Part shown: one piece after another, positions 27,681 to 36,967 of the stretch
How the letters are laid out: each line of letters begins with the position of its first letter
Position numbering within the stretch: the first letter of the stretch is position 1
DNA from: Flavobacteriales bacterium
Lineage (GTDB): Bacteria > Bacteroidota > Bacteroidia > Flavobacteriales_E > Vicingaceae
Length of the DNA stretch: 64,000 nt
Direction: 5' to 3'
NCBI GenBank assembly: GCA_020635815.1
Contig: JACJZB010000004.1
Span: 186,001-250,000, forward strand
Notes under the pieces: generated by a model
The model's database searches: none
Seen by the model: only the letters and a program-made list of their open reading frames with translations
What the model was told of the DNA's origin: nothing
Translations under genes and position numbers: made by a program

Positions 27681-28079
27681 ATGAAAGAAGTATTAAAGAC
27701 AAAGCAAAAGCGAAGTCAACGCGATTATAACTTAGGCTTTAAATTGGCTGTAGTTTCCCAAGTAGAAAAGGGTGAGATGACCTACAAACAAGCTCAGAAG
27801 GCTTATGGGATACAAGGCAGGAGCACAGTTTTGGTTTGGTTAAGAAAACATGGTAATTTAGACTGGAATAAACCAAACATTCATATAATGTCTAGTCCCA
27901 AACAAAAAGAAACACCAGCTCAAAAGATTAAGCGTTTAGAAAAGCAATTAGAAGACGAGCAGCTAAAAAATGAGATACTCAATGAAATGATTGATGTATT
28001 TGACAATAAATATGGAGCAGGCTTGCGAAAAAAGTATTTACCCAAACAATCTTTGAAAAGAGACAAAGGAGAAAAGTAA
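27681..28079 (+). CDS. IS3-family transposase OrfA (helix-turn-helix)
   Basis: This has about 132 residues from the ATG at 27681 (a TTG one codon upstream is also in frame). It has an HTH_Tnp_1-like N-terminus (LGFKLAVVSQVEKGEMTYKQ, AQKAYGIQGRSTVLVWLRK) and a C-terminal coiled coil (residues about 78-108). It binds the IS ends as part of the transposase. Its last codons overlap the open -1 frame of orfB. Confidence 0.9.
   Translation: MKEVLKTKQKRSQRDYNLGFKLAVVSQVEKGEMTYKQAQKAYGIQGRSTVLVWLRKHGNLDWNKPNIHIMSSPKQKETPAQKIKRLEKQLEDEQLKNEILNEMIDVFDNKYGAGLRKKYLPKQSLKRDKGEK
28028..28034 (+). other. Programmed -1 frameshift site (A6G) in IS copy 2
   Basis: AAAAAAG in orfA phase A-AAA-AAG. A -1 slip continues without a stop through VFTQTIFEKRQRRKVNISQ into the orfB frame upstream of its TTG at 28100, giving an OrfAB fusion. 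Confidence 0.85.
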
Positions 28080-28099
28080 ATATATCTCAATACTCTCGA

Positions 28100-28918
28100 T
28101 TGTTTGGGGTAAGTAGACAGGCTATTTATCAAGCAAAAAACAGATCAGCAAAACGAGTAAAAGAATTATCACAAGTAAAACCGTTGGTACAAGAAATAAG
28201 AATGGAGATGCCTCGGATAGGAACACGAAAACTATATTATTTATTAAAAGAAGATTTTAAACAGAAGAATATAAAAATAGGCAGAGATGCTTTGTTTGAT
28301 TACTTACGCTCAGAGCACATGCTCGTAAAACCGAAGAAGAATTATACTAAAACAACTCACTCAAAACATTGGTTAACTAAACACCCGAATTTAATGAAAG
28401 AAAGAAAACCAAAGCGTCCAGAACAGTTTTATGTAAGTGATATTACTTATATAAAAAGTAGAGAAAAAACACATTATCTATCGTTAATAACAGATGCTTA
28501 TAGTAGGAAAATAGTTGGTCATAAACTAAGTGATGATATGAGTGCTGAAAATGTTGTAAAAGCATTAAAGATCGCTGTTAAAAGACGAAAATCTAAGAAG
28601 CCATTAATACATCATTCTGATAGAGGGTTACAGTACGCCTCTGAAGTCTATCAAACAGAGTTGAAACGAAACGCAATAACACCATCAATGACTGATGGTT
28701 ATGATTGCTATCAAAATGCTTTAGCAGAAAGGATAAATGGAATATTAAAACAAGAATTCTTGATAGAAAAATGTAATTCAGGTAAAGAATTAGAATTATT
28801 AATAAATGAATCAATTGATACTTACAATAATAAAAGACCTCATTTGAGTTTAAACATGAAAACACCTAATTTTGTACACGAAAAAACCGAAGAGGATATC
28901 CTCTTCGGTTTAAATTAA
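28100..28918 (+). CDS. IS3-family transposase OrfB (DDE domain)
   Basis: The 272-codon stretch starts at a TTG, with the frame open upstream to the slippery site, so the natural product is probably OrfAB. It has an HTH_21-like region and an integrase core with the DDE triad: VSDITYIKS (Asp), HHSDRGLQY (Asp) and NALAERINGILKQEF (Glu). The C-terminal region has the usual YNNKRPHLSLNMKTP segment. Length and motifs are complete, so it may be functional. Confidence 0.92.
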   Translation: MFGVSRQAIYQAKNRSAKRVKELSQVKPLVQEIRMEMPRIGTRKLYYLLKEDFKQKNIKIGRDALFDYLRSEHMLVKPKKNYTKTTHSKHWLTKHPNLMKERKPKRPEQFYVSDITYIKSREKTHYLSLITDAYSRKIVGHKLSDDMSAENVVKALKIAVKRRKSKKPLIHHSDRGLQYASEVYQTELKRNAITPSMTDGYDCYQNALAERINGILKQEFLIEKCNSGKELELLINESIDTYNNKRPHLSLNMKTPNFVHEKTEEDILFGLN

Positions 28919-28957
28919 TTTTATTTAAAAACTGTCAACCTATTTCAGGACGACACA

Positions 28958-29209
28958 CAAAGCCAATATTTTATCTTGAAAAAACACATTTTAAAAATAA
29001 ACGCGTATAAGAGTTGTTGTTTGATAAAGAGTTTCACTTTAGGATAAGATTTAGTGTTGTTTTATAGTATAGAGTGCATTATTTTTTAATTTAAGAAGTG
29101 TTATATTTAGGTTTTTATCTACTATTTTTGTTGTTGGTGAAGCCAGCAAGTGGAACTAGGTTAGGCAAATGGGAAACTAGAACTGATAAAATTGGAGGTT
29201 GATTTAAGG
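28958..29209. other. Intergenic stretch between IS copy 2 and gpsA
   Basis: About 250 AT-rich bases without a credible open frame or tRNA-like fold. Before the IS inserted, this was the gap between the pheS terminator and gpsA. Apart from the gpsA promoter at its end, I see no feature. Confidence 0.5.
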
Positions 29210-29242
29210 ATTGTGTGTTGAGTTAAAGAATAATTATATTTG
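29210..29242 (+). promoter_or_regulatory. gpsA promoter
   Basis: A -33-like ATTG (29210-29213) is followed after 21 bases by a consensus -7 TATATTTG (29235-29242). The -7 element ends 6 bases before the ATG at 29249, and overlaps the alternative TTG start at 29240, which argues that the ATG is used. Confidence 0.55.
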
Positions 29243-29248
29243 TGGGAT

Positions 29249-30244
29249 ATGGAAAATAAAAAAATTGCAGTATTAGGTGGTGGTAGTTGGGCGACAGCTA
29301 TAGTGAAGATGTTGACTGAAAACGCTGAGAAAGTGAATTGGTGGATGCGTGATGAGGAGTCTATTACCCATATTCAAAACTATCATCATAATCCAAGGTA
29401 TATACAATCTATACAGTTTAACCCTAATAAGTTAAGTATGAGTTCTGATTTACAAGCAATTGTAGATGATTCAGATATTGTGGTTGTGGCTGTTCCTTCT
29501 GCTTTTTTAGCAAAAGCTTTTGATGAAGTTGAAATTGCAGGAATAGACAAGAAAATAATTATTTCAGCTGTTAAAGGAGTTGTACCTGAATATAATCAAA
29601 TACCAGCAGAATATTTCCATGTTAACTTTAAAGTGCCTTACAATAGGATAGGAATGATTGCAGGTCCTTGCCATGCAGAAGAAGTGGCAATGGAACGGTT
29701 ATCTTATTTAACGATTGCTTGTCAAAATCAAGAAATAGCTCAATATGTCGCTGATAGCTTATCTTGTAGGTATATAAACACAACAACTTCTGACGATTTA
29801 TTTGGAACAGAATTATCAGCAATTTTAAAAAATGTATATGCCGTTGCAAGTGGTATTTGTAATGGTTTAGGTTATGGTGATAATTTTCAAGCAGTATTAA
29901 TTGCAGCAGCTTTAAGAGAAACAAAAGAATTTATTGACGAGGTTCATGCTATTCATAGAGATGTTAATTCTTCAGCATATTTGGGAGATTTATTGGTAAC
30001 AGCTTATTCTCAATTTTCTAGGAATAGAAATTTTGGAAGCATGGTAGGTAGAGGGTATTCTGTAAAATCGGCTCAAATAGAAATGAACATGGTTGCAGAA
30101 GGTTATTATGCTGCAAAGGGTATATATGAAATTAACAAGAAGTTTAATGTAAACATGCCAATAATGGATGCTGTTTACCATATACTTTATGAAAAGATTT
30201 CTCCCATTATGGAGATGAGAATTTTAACAGGGAAGTTGTCTTAA
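29249..30244 (+). CDS. gpsA: Glycerol-3-phosphate dehydrogenase [NAD(P)+]
   Basis: This 331-residue protein (from the ATG at 29249) has the usual GpsA length. It has the nucleotide-binding AVLGGGSWATA loop at the N-terminus, VVAVPSAFL, the SAVKGV segment with a catalytic Lys, IAGPCHAEEVA, LKNVYAVASGICNGLGYG, and RNRNFGSMVGRGYSV. It reduces dihydroxyacetone phosphate to glycerol-3-phosphate, the backbone for phospholipids. It converges with the NifU-like gene with no gap between the two stop codons. An in-frame TTG at 29240 would add three residues, but the promoter position argues against it. Confidence 0.93.
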   Translation: MENKKIAVLGGGSWATAIVKMLTENAEKVNWWMRDEESITHIQNYHHNPRYIQSIQFNPNKLSMSSDLQAIVDDSDIVVVAVPSAFLAKAFDEVEIAGIDKKIIISAVKGVVPEYNQIPAEYFHVNFKVPYNRIGMIAGPCHAEEVAMERLSYLTIACQNQEIAQYVADSLSCRYINTTTSDDLFGTELSAILKNVYAVASGICNGLGYGDNFQAVLIAAALRETKEFIDEVHAIHRDVNSSAYLGDLLVTAYSQFSRNRNFGSMVGRGYSVKSAQIEMNMVAEGYYAAKGIYEINKKFNVNMPIMDAVYHILYEKISPIMEMRILTGKLS

Positions 30245-30505
30245 TTAATGGTAATTAACAGCTTCATCTTCAATAGCAATAACAGCTTTTAATTCAGGAA
30301 TAACTCTTTTAATCGATTCTTCTACGCCACCTTTTAAAGTCATTGCACTCATTGAGCAACTTTTACACGCACCAAGTAATTTAACTTTCACTGTTAAATC
30401 ATCAGTTATTTCAATTAACTCGATATCTCCTCCATCGTCAATTAAGAATGGGCGAATTTGTTCAAGTGCATTATTAACTTTGTCAATTATTTCTTGTTTG
30501 TCCAT
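30245..30505 (-). CDS. NifU C-terminal-like Fe-S cluster protein
   Basis: This has about 86 residues from the ATG at 30505 (TTG 30517 and GTG 30508 also lie in frame; a -7-like TATTTTTG at 30522-30515 favours the ATG). The NifU C-terminal domain has GGDIELIEI, then the CKSCSMSAMTLKGGVE motif with the two cluster-binding cysteines. It carries or passes Fe-S clusters in the cytoplasm. It is downstream of the Mrp-type ATPase gene with a short gap; the two families often occur together in Fe-S assembly. Confidence 0.88.
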   Translation of the reverse strand: MDKQEIIDKVNNALEQIRPFLIDDGGDIELIEITDDLTVKVKLLGACKSCSMSAMTLKGGVEESIKRVIPELKAVIAIEDEAVNYH

Positions 30506-30542
30506 CACGATATCCAAAAATACTATTGCAATTTAAGATTTT

Positions 30543-31667
30543 TTATTTAGTTGAACAGCCGTTCATATTTGTAATCTCTACTTTTTTGGTAGGGTCTAAT
30601 TTTTCATTTCTTAAATTGACTTGTGTAATTACATTTTCTGCAAAATCCATAAATGCTTTTGCTTGTGGTGTATTTTCTTGTAAAACGGCAGGTCTTCCTG
30701 CATCGCCAGACTCTCTCACGCTTTGTACTAAAGGGATTTCCCCAAGCAATGGTAGATTTTGTTCGGTAGCTAAATCTTTTAATCCGTTTTCTCCAAAAAT
30801 ATAATACCTGTTGTTTGGTAGTTCAGCTGGAGTAAAATAAGCCATGTTTTCAATCATACCTAAAACAGGCACATTAATTTGTTCGAGTTTAAACATGCCA
30901 ACAGCTTTACGAGCATCAATTAAAGCCATTTTTTGAGGAGTACTTACAATTATTGCTCCTGTTACCGGAACAGTTTGCACTAATGATAAATGTATATCAC
31001 CTGTTCCTGGAGGCAAATCAATTAGCATATAATCTAATTCACCCCAATTGGCTTCTGTAAATAATTGAGTTAAGGCTTTTGTTGCCATAGGACCTCTCCA
31101 AACTACTGCTTGGTCGGTATTTGCAAAAAATCCAATAGATAATAATTTAACACCATAACTTTCTACAGGTTTAATCATGCTTTTACCATTTACCTCTACA
31201 GGCATAGGTTTTTCATGTTCAACATTAAACATTAACGGCATAGAAGGGCCATAAATATCAGCATCAACCAAACCTACTTTATATCCTTTTTGAGCTAAAG
31301 CAACAGCTAAATTTGCTGTTGTTGTAGATTTTCCTACACCACCTTTACCAGATGCAATTGCAATAATATTTTTTACGTTGGGTAAAACTTTGTTTGATTT
31401 TGGAGTTTCTGGTGCTTTAGGAATAGGAGTAATGTTAATTTCTAAAGTTACTTCAGTTTTTAATACTCTATTTAAATGAAGTTCACAAGCTTCAGTAATT
31501 CTTTTTTTGTTGTGCATTGCAGGATTGTTTATCTGCAAATCAAAACTTACTTTATTATTCTCTGATTTTATATTAGAAACTAAGTTTAATTCAACAATAT
31601 CTTTTTTTAAATCGGGCTCAATTACAAAACTTAATGCTTCAAGTATATCTTTTTGGTCAAAATTCAT
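30543..31667 (-). CDS. Mrp/ApbC-family Fe-S carrier ATPase
   Basis: This 374-residue protein has an N-terminal MIP18/DUF59-like domain (about 1-90: DILEALSFVIEPDLKKDIVELNLV) followed by a P-loop ATPase with SGKGGVGKSTTTANLA (about 108-124), VDADIYGPSMP and LIDLPPGTGD. The Mrp/NBP35 family binds and transfers Fe-S clusters. The common CxxC cluster-binding pair of this family is not obvious in the C-terminus, where only a single Cys (GCSTK) is seen at the end. It is probably co-transcribed with the NifU-like gene. Confidence 0.9.
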   Translation of the reverse strand: MNFDQKDILEALSFVIEPDLKKDIVELNLVSNIKSENNKVSFDLQINNPAMHNKKRITEACELHLNRVLKTEVTLEINITPIPKAPETPKSNKVLPNVKNIIAIASGKGGVGKSTTTANLAVALAQKGYKVGLVDADIYGPSMPLMFNVEHEKPMPVEVNGKSMIKPVESYGVKLLSIGFFANTDQAVVWRGPMATKALTQLFTEANWGELDYMLIDLPPGTGDIHLSLVQTVPVTGAIIVSTPQKMALIDARKAVGMFKLEQINVPVLGMIENMAYFTPAELPNNRYYIFGENGLKDLATEQNLPLLGEIPLVQSVRESGDAGRPAVLQENTPQAKAFMDFAENVITQVNLRNEKLDPTKKVEITNMNGCSTK

Positions 31668-31740
31668 AACACTTACATTTGGAATGTAAAATTACGAATT
31701 CTCTTTTTGGATAAATGGAAAAAGGAAGAAATTATTGGCG

Positions 31741-32088
31741 TTAAAGAGTTAACTCAATAGATGGATCCCAGAAATGTTTTTTAAAATTGACAATGGTATC
31801 ATTTTTTACTAAAATGCCTTCCTGTTTTAATTTTTCTTCCATTTCAAATGGTGTAGAGAAATGAATTTTACCCGTAAGTTGACCATTTCTGTTAACAACT
31901 CTTTGGGCTGGTACTGGTTCGGCTTGAGAATGAGCTCCATTCATTGCCCAACCAACAACTCTGGAGCTTCGAGCTGCACCCAAATATTTTGCAATTGCTC
32001 CATAGGTTGTAACTCTTCCTTTAGGTATTTCTCTACAAACCTGATATACTTGTTGGAAAAAATCTTGACTATCTTGCGAGTAGTTCAT
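31741..32088 (-). CDS. Alkyltransferase-like (MGMT-type) DNA-binding protein without catalytic Cys
   Basis: This has about 115 residues from the ATG at 32088 (a GTG one codon upstream also fits). It matches the DNA-binding half of O6-methylguanine-DNA methyltransferase: VCREIPKGRVTTYGAIAKYLG, SSRVVGWAMNG. The acceptor motif PCHRV is replaced by PAQRV, so the reactive cysteine is missing. This makes it an alkyltransferase-like protein that could flag alkylated guanine for other repair rather than repair it. It overlaps the trmB stop codon on the same strand, so the two are translationally linked. Confidence 0.85.
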   Translation of the reverse strand: MNYSQDSQDFFQQVYQVCREIPKGRVTTYGAIAKYLGAARSSRVVGWAMNGAHSQAEPVPAQRVVNRNGQLTGKIHFSTPFEMEEKLKQEGILVKNDTIVNFKKHFWDPSIELTL

Positions 32089-32090
32089 CA

Positions 32091-32780
32091 CTAAAACTTA
32101 AATCTTAAATAATGAATACTGTGTCCTTGAGCTGAAAATAAGTTTTCGTAATAGGTTTTTATGGACAATATTTCTTGTGTTTTAGGGTCAAGTTTTTCAA
32201 TTGCTTCGCCGTATAAGTTAAATGTGTGTTCAATTAGTTCGTAATTATTTCGTTTAATCTCATCGAGAGTATATCTAAAAAAGCCTTCGTTATCAGTTTT
32301 TAAATGGATAATGCCACCTGGTTTTAGTATTTGTTTGTAACGCTCCATAAAAATAGGAGCTGTAACTCTTTTACGTTCTCTACTTTCTTGTGGCTGAGGG
32401 TCGGGGAAGGTAATCCAAATTTCATCTACTTCATCTTTAGCAAAAAATGAAGTGATAAAATCGATACGAGTACGTACAAAAAATACATTTTTTAAGCCTT
32501 GAACCAATGCTTGTTTCGCTCCTTGCCAAATTCGAGCTCCTTTAATATCAAATCCAATAAAGTTTTTTTCAGGGAAATGTGTTCCTAAACCAACAGAGTA
32601 TTCTCCTCTTCCACAGGTTAGCTCTAAAACAATAGGGTTGTCATTTTTTAAAACGTTCTTTTTCCATTTTCCCTTATGGATAAAATCTTTATTAAAAACT
32701 TCGTCAAAATTGGGTTGAAATACGTGAGGAAATGTTTTCATCTCTCTCCATCTTTCTGTTTTTTTTCCTTCGCCTTTCAT
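32091..32780 (-). CDS. trmB: tRNA (guanine-N7-)-methyltransferase
   Basis: This 229-residue protein has the TrmB/YggH layout: LELTCGRGEYSVGLG as the SAM-binding motif I, GFDIKGARIW, then the family signature ITFPDPQPQESRERKR, then LKPGGIIHLKTDNEGFF. It methylates G46 in the variable loop of tRNAs. It starts right at the stop codon of the haem-binding gene and ends at the start of the alkyltransferase-like gene, so three genes form a tight operon. TrmB is usually about this length. Confidence 0.93.
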   Translation of the reverse strand: MKGEGKKTERWREMKTFPHVFQPNFDEVFNKDFIHKGKWKKNVLKNDNPIVLELTCGRGEYSVGLGTHFPEKNFIGFDIKGARIWQGAKQALVQGLKNVFFVRTRIDFITSFFAKDEVDEIWITFPDPQPQESRERKRVTAPIFMERYKQILKPGGIIHLKTDNEGFFRYTLDEIKRNNYELIEHTFNLYGEAIEKLDPKTQEILSIKTYYENLFSAQGHSIHYLRFKF

Positions 32781-33572
32781 TTATTTAAAGTAGGTGTTGT
32801 AGCTTTCTAAATGTGTTTTAATTTCTTTTTCTATAGTGTAAAAATCATCAACATTTGTAGCTTCTTTCAACGCTCTAAACTTTTTTACTAAAGGTAAAAG
32901 AAAAGCATGCAATTGTTCATGAGCCTCTCCAACCATATCGCATTTTTCAAAAATAAGTTTCATTTCAGCTTCTAACAATTCACCTTTTACATTTAGAGAA
33001 GTTACTTGGTTGTCGGCTGTATTGTTGTTAATAATTTCTAACATTTTAGTGATTCCTATAGTAGTCGCCTCATTTGCTTGCCATTTTTCTCCATTGTTTA
33101 AACCTAATTCAGTCTTTACAGGCTCTTTATTACCTTTAAACTCCGCCTTAAACCATTTTAATAATTCAGTTTTTTGACTATCTGATAATTTTGAATCACT
33201 ATGCGTAATTAGATAACTCTCTAAAGGCATTTCGTTTTCTTCAACCATTTCAATACATTCTTCGAGTTTGTGTTTTTTACGTTTCTCTTTAAAAGTACCC
33301 CATTCTGAAAAGTTAAGCTCCTCGCGACCTTCATTAATATGATGTTTTACCCACCATGCTATTGGAGAAATATTCGTGTACCAAGGATATTTTGTTTCAA
33401 AAGAATGACAATCGTAACAACTTGTTTTTATAATTGCAGCAATTTCTTCGGGAGGGTTAGTTATCGCAATAAAATCATTTTCTTGAATGACTTCGGGGTT
33501 GGTTTTATCAATTCTAAAAAATTGAATAATAACTAATAATAGAACAACTCCGATTAAAATTTTCTTTTTCAT
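32781..33572 (-). CDS. Haem-binding domain protein with a C-terminal Cys-Met-His domain
   Basis: This 263-residue protein has an N-terminal membrane anchor (KILIGVVLLLVIIQFFRI). A Bacteroidota haem-binding domain at about 40-150 contains the c-type haem motif CYDCH and the SPIAWWVKHHINEGR segment. The last ~105 residues (from about 160) share a distinct pattern with the whole lipoprotein at 40737-41213: NGxKW near the start, then CDMxGxAHEQLHxxLLP, ending YNTYF. So this gene looks like a fusion of a haem domain with that second domain. It likely works in periplasmic electron transfer or sensing. It heads the operon with trmB, which looks functionally unrelated. Confidence 0.75.
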   Translation of the reverse strand: MKKKILIGVVLLLVIIQFFRIDKTNPEVIQENDFIAITNPPEEIAAIIKTSCYDCHSFETKYPWYTNISPIAWWVKHHINEGREELNFSEWGTFKEKRKKHKLEECIEMVEENEMPLESYLITHSDSKLSDSQKTELLKWFKAEFKGNKEPVKTELGLNNGEKWQANEATTIGITKMLEIINNNTADNQVTSLNVKGELLEAEMKLIFEKCDMVGEAHEQLHAFLLPLVKKFRALKEATNVDDFYTIEKEIKTHLESYNTYFK

Positions 33573-33658
33573 AACTCTAAATAAAATGAATAAACGAAGG
33601 TAGTATTTTTTAAAATGAAGTAGGAATATTTAAGTTGTTTTTAATGCTTATACATTTT

Positions 33659-36600
33659 CTACTTTCTCATTTTTAATTTATTCTTAAGTCCATCAACCAC
33701 AGCATACACCACTGGAACTAAATACACCGTAAGTATTAAAGAAGACATTAATCCACCAATAATAACCCATGCCAAACCATTTTTCCATTCGGCTGCTGAA
33801 CCTGTTGCCAAAGCAATGGGCAACATTCCTATAACCATAGAAAGGGTGGTCATTAAAATTGGTCGTAACCGTTCTTTCCCTGCAATAATTAATGCTTCGT
33901 GGTATGATTTTCCTTCTGCTTTAAGCTGGTTGGTAAAATCCACAATTAAAATGGCATTTTTAGTTACCAATCCCATTAACATAATCAACCCTAACAAAGC
34001 AAATAAACTTAAATGGTTGAGTGATAAATTTAATGCTAAAAATGCTCCAATTACTGCAACAGGGATAGAAAACAATACCACAAAAGGATATACAAAACTA
34101 TCGTACAACGCTACCATAATTAAATAAATCAGCAAAAAGGAAATCAATAAAACAGAACCTAACGCTCCAAAACTATCGTTTTGTCTTTTAACATCGCTAC
34201 CCCAAGTCATTTGCATTCCTTCAGGTAATGGATTTTCTTTAACGTAAGCAACTACTTCATCGGCAACAGTTCCAGATGGACGTCCTAAAGCATCGGCAGT
34301 TATGGTAATGGCTGGTTGTCGGTCTTTACGCTCCAACAACGATGGAGAATTACTTTTTTTAATTTGAGCAAACTGGCTCACGCTAATTGGCATTCCTTTC
34401 GGGTTTACAATCGTTAAATCTTCCACATCGTTATAACTCAATCGGTTAAAATCAGCCAACTGAATACGCACAGGGTATTCAATTCCTTGTTCGGTAAGTG
34501 TCGCATCCTCATTACCTGTAAAAGCAGTACGTAAACTCATGCCCACATAAGCTGTATTTAAGCCCAAACGTTGCATTTTATCTTTATCAGGTATTACTTG
34601 ATATTCAGGGCTTCCAGCTTCTACCGAAAGTTTAACATTATCTGCTCCAGGTATTTTTTTCTATTATTGTTTTTAATTGATTGGCGGTTGCAGTTACTTC
34701 TTCATTATTGCTACCACTAAGTGTAATTTCTATGGGTGCCGAACGAGGAATTAACCCCAACGCAGCTATGGAATATTTTATACCCGGAAATTTTTGCTGT
34801 AACTCACTTCTTAGTTGTTGCATATAGGTTTCAGTAGCAATATTTTTAATTTCTTTTTTATCTTTCAACTGAATGGTAAATTCAGTTTTGTAAGCAGAAC
34901 CCACACCCAAACTACCAATACCTGTGCTTGGACCGCCAACATTACTAAACAAAGTTTTAACCTCTTTTTGTTTTAAAATGTAGTCTTCTATTTGTGTAGA
35001 AATGGTGTTGTTGTAATCGATGGAAGTACTTTTATCAAACTCTAATCCCATTAAAAATTTACCTTGATCGCCCGTAGCAATTAACTCTTTACCAATAATG
35101 TTTTGTTTCATCATTACTCCTGTAAGTGCAAAAAGCAATACAATAATCCCCATAAATATTAGCTTGTGACTCAGTACCCATTCCAATTGTTTTCCATACC
35201 AATTGATAAACTTCTCAAGTTGATGTTCAAACCACAATAAAAATTTATTAAAGAAATTGGTAGGTTGTAAATCTTCTTTTTTACCAATACGTGAAGACAT
35301 CCATGGCGTTAAAGTAAATCCTACCAATAAACTGGTTAATGTAGAAGTAATTACCACCACCGAAAACTGTTTAAGCATATCGGCAACAAAAACCTGCAAA
35401 AATAAAATAGGTACAAAAACCACCACATCAACTAACGTGATGGATAAGGCTGAAAAGCCTATTTCCATACGTCCTTCCATAGATGCATCACGTTTTTCTT
35501 TTCCCATATCTAAATGCCGCTGAATGTTTTCGAGCACAACAGTAGCATCATCAACTAAAATTCCGATAATGAGCGACATGGCTAAAAGTGTCATTAAATT
35601 GAGCGTGTAACCCAATATCCACATCACTGCAAAAGCAGTAACCAACGAAGTAGGAATAGCAACCAACACAATAATTGAATTACGGAAACTTCGTAAAAAC
35701 AATAACATAACAAGTGAAACCAAAATAACGGCTAAAATTAAATCGAACACTACCGAATTTACTGCCGCAATGGTATTGTCGGTACTATCATCAGCAATAA
35801 TAAATTTCACATTGCTTGCTTGGTTGTTTTTGCTCAATTTTAGCAAATTGTTGCTTTATTAGTTTTGATACATCAACCGCATTGGCATCGCCTTGTTTTT
35901 TTAGCAGTAAACCAATACCAGTTTTACCGTTATAGCGACTTATTGAGGAAGTTTCAACAGTTTTATCCTCCACATCAGCAACATCTTTAACATAAATAGG
36001 ACTGCCCATAACTGGCATCGCTATTTGTACATTTTGATGTCATTAAGCGTATTAAATTTTCCGGTTAACCGAACCGCATTACGTTCTTTGTCGGTTTGCA
36101 CTTTACGGGATGGTAAATCTAACCCAGAGCGATTGATAGCTTCTACCACTTGCAGCATAGAAACTTTGTACAATTTTAATTTGTCGGGGTTAATATTTAC
36201 TTGAATTTCTCGCTCTTTACCGCCCAACAAGGTAATTTCTGCAACGCCTTTTAATTGTTGAATTTGTGGTAAAAATCATCTTTCATTTTTTGATAAAACT
36301 CGGTAGCAGGCATATCGCTTGTGGCACTAATCGACATGATGGGCAAATCGTTTGGCGATACCTTGCTCATTTCTGGACTCATTACATCTTGGGTAAATCT
36401 TTACTGATGTTGTCGATGTAACGTTGAGCATCTTGCATGGTTTTATCCAAATCGGTACCATATTTAAGATTGGCAATAACTACCGATGCATTAGGAAGCG
36501 ATTTAGTAACCAAATAATCTACACCTTCTAAATTGGCTAAAGCATCTTCAATTTTTCGGCTCACCGATGTTTCTACCTCTTCTGGTTCGGCTCCAGGATA

Positions 36601-36750
36601 ACCTGTTTTTATAACCACCACAGGCTGATTGAAATCAGGCATTAACTCGTAACTTAAATTGGTAAATCCTATGTATCCCAACAAAATAAATACGCTAAAC
36701 AGCACTATAATAAGTGATGGTCGTTTTATTGATATTTCTGTAATGTTCAT
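33659..36750 (-). pseudogene. RND efflux transporter permease gene, broken by five frameshifts
   Basis: Joined across the breaks it would give about 1030 residues, the normal length of an AcrB/MexB-type RND pump. Recognisable parts: SIKRPSLIIVLFSVFILLGYIGF start, DDATVVLENIQRHL, SLLVGFTLTPWMSSRIG, and the second half with LLGLIMLMGLVTKNAILIVDF and GKERLRPILMTTLSM. Reading frame changes at about 36389 (a G lost), 36271-36275 (T6 to T5 on the coding strand), 36032-36035 (A5 to A4), 35827-35831 (A4 to A5) and 34654-34660 (A6 to A7). All are single-base, mostly in short homopolymers, and no in-frame nonsense substitution is needed to explain the breaks. The gene is either decayed or locally mis-sequenced. 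It is last in the TolC/fusion-protein operon. Confidence 0.9.
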
Positions 36751-36801
36751 TTTAAAATGCTTTTTCTAATTTATTTTATACTTCTCTCATTCATTAAACA
36801 A

Positions 36802-36824
36802 CACTTCGACAAGCTCAGTGTGAC
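36802..36824. repeat. Dispersed repeat, TCGACAAGCTCA core
   Basis: CACTTCGACAAGCTCAGTG between the fusion-protein and RND genes shares the TCGACAAGCTC core with 13668-13690 (inverse) and 50924-50948. It is followed by GTGACAAAGGATGACA, also typical of this repeat. Confidence 0.65.
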
Positions 36825-36967
36825 AAAGGATGACATCCCTAATAATCATTTATTAATTGTAACATTTGCTCCATCAAACAAATTGATAAATCCTTTGCTA
36901 ACCACTACATCGCCTGCTTTTATGCCAGCTGTAATCAATACTTTTTCTTGTATTTTTGATTTAATGG

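Larger units (their letters stand above)
27640..28957 (+). mobile_element. IS3-family insertion sequence (copy 2, complete)
   Basis: The 1318-base element has ~25-base terminal inverted repeats (27640-27664 and 28933-28957) that match at 22 of 25 positions. It is flanked by a 3-base direct repeat CAA (27637-27639 and 28958-28960). The ends resemble those of copy 1 (TGTC..GTCCTgAAA..GTTGAC), showing the two belong to one lineage, but the proteins differ throughout, so this is a separate IS type rather than a recent duplicate. orfA, an A6G site and orfB are intact. Confidence 0.93.

Noticed and set aside
27640..28957. Copy 2 IS as a recent duplicate of copy 1
   Set aside because: The ends are similar, but the proteins differ at many positions, so they are separate members of the family.
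29240..29248. TTG as the start of gpsA
   Set aside because: It overlaps the -7 element TATATTTG, and the nucleotide-binding loop is in its usual place from the ATG at 29249.
33659..36750. Reading the five RND fragments as separate genes
   Set aside because: Together they give one complete RND pump in order, and each junction is explained by a one-base change.
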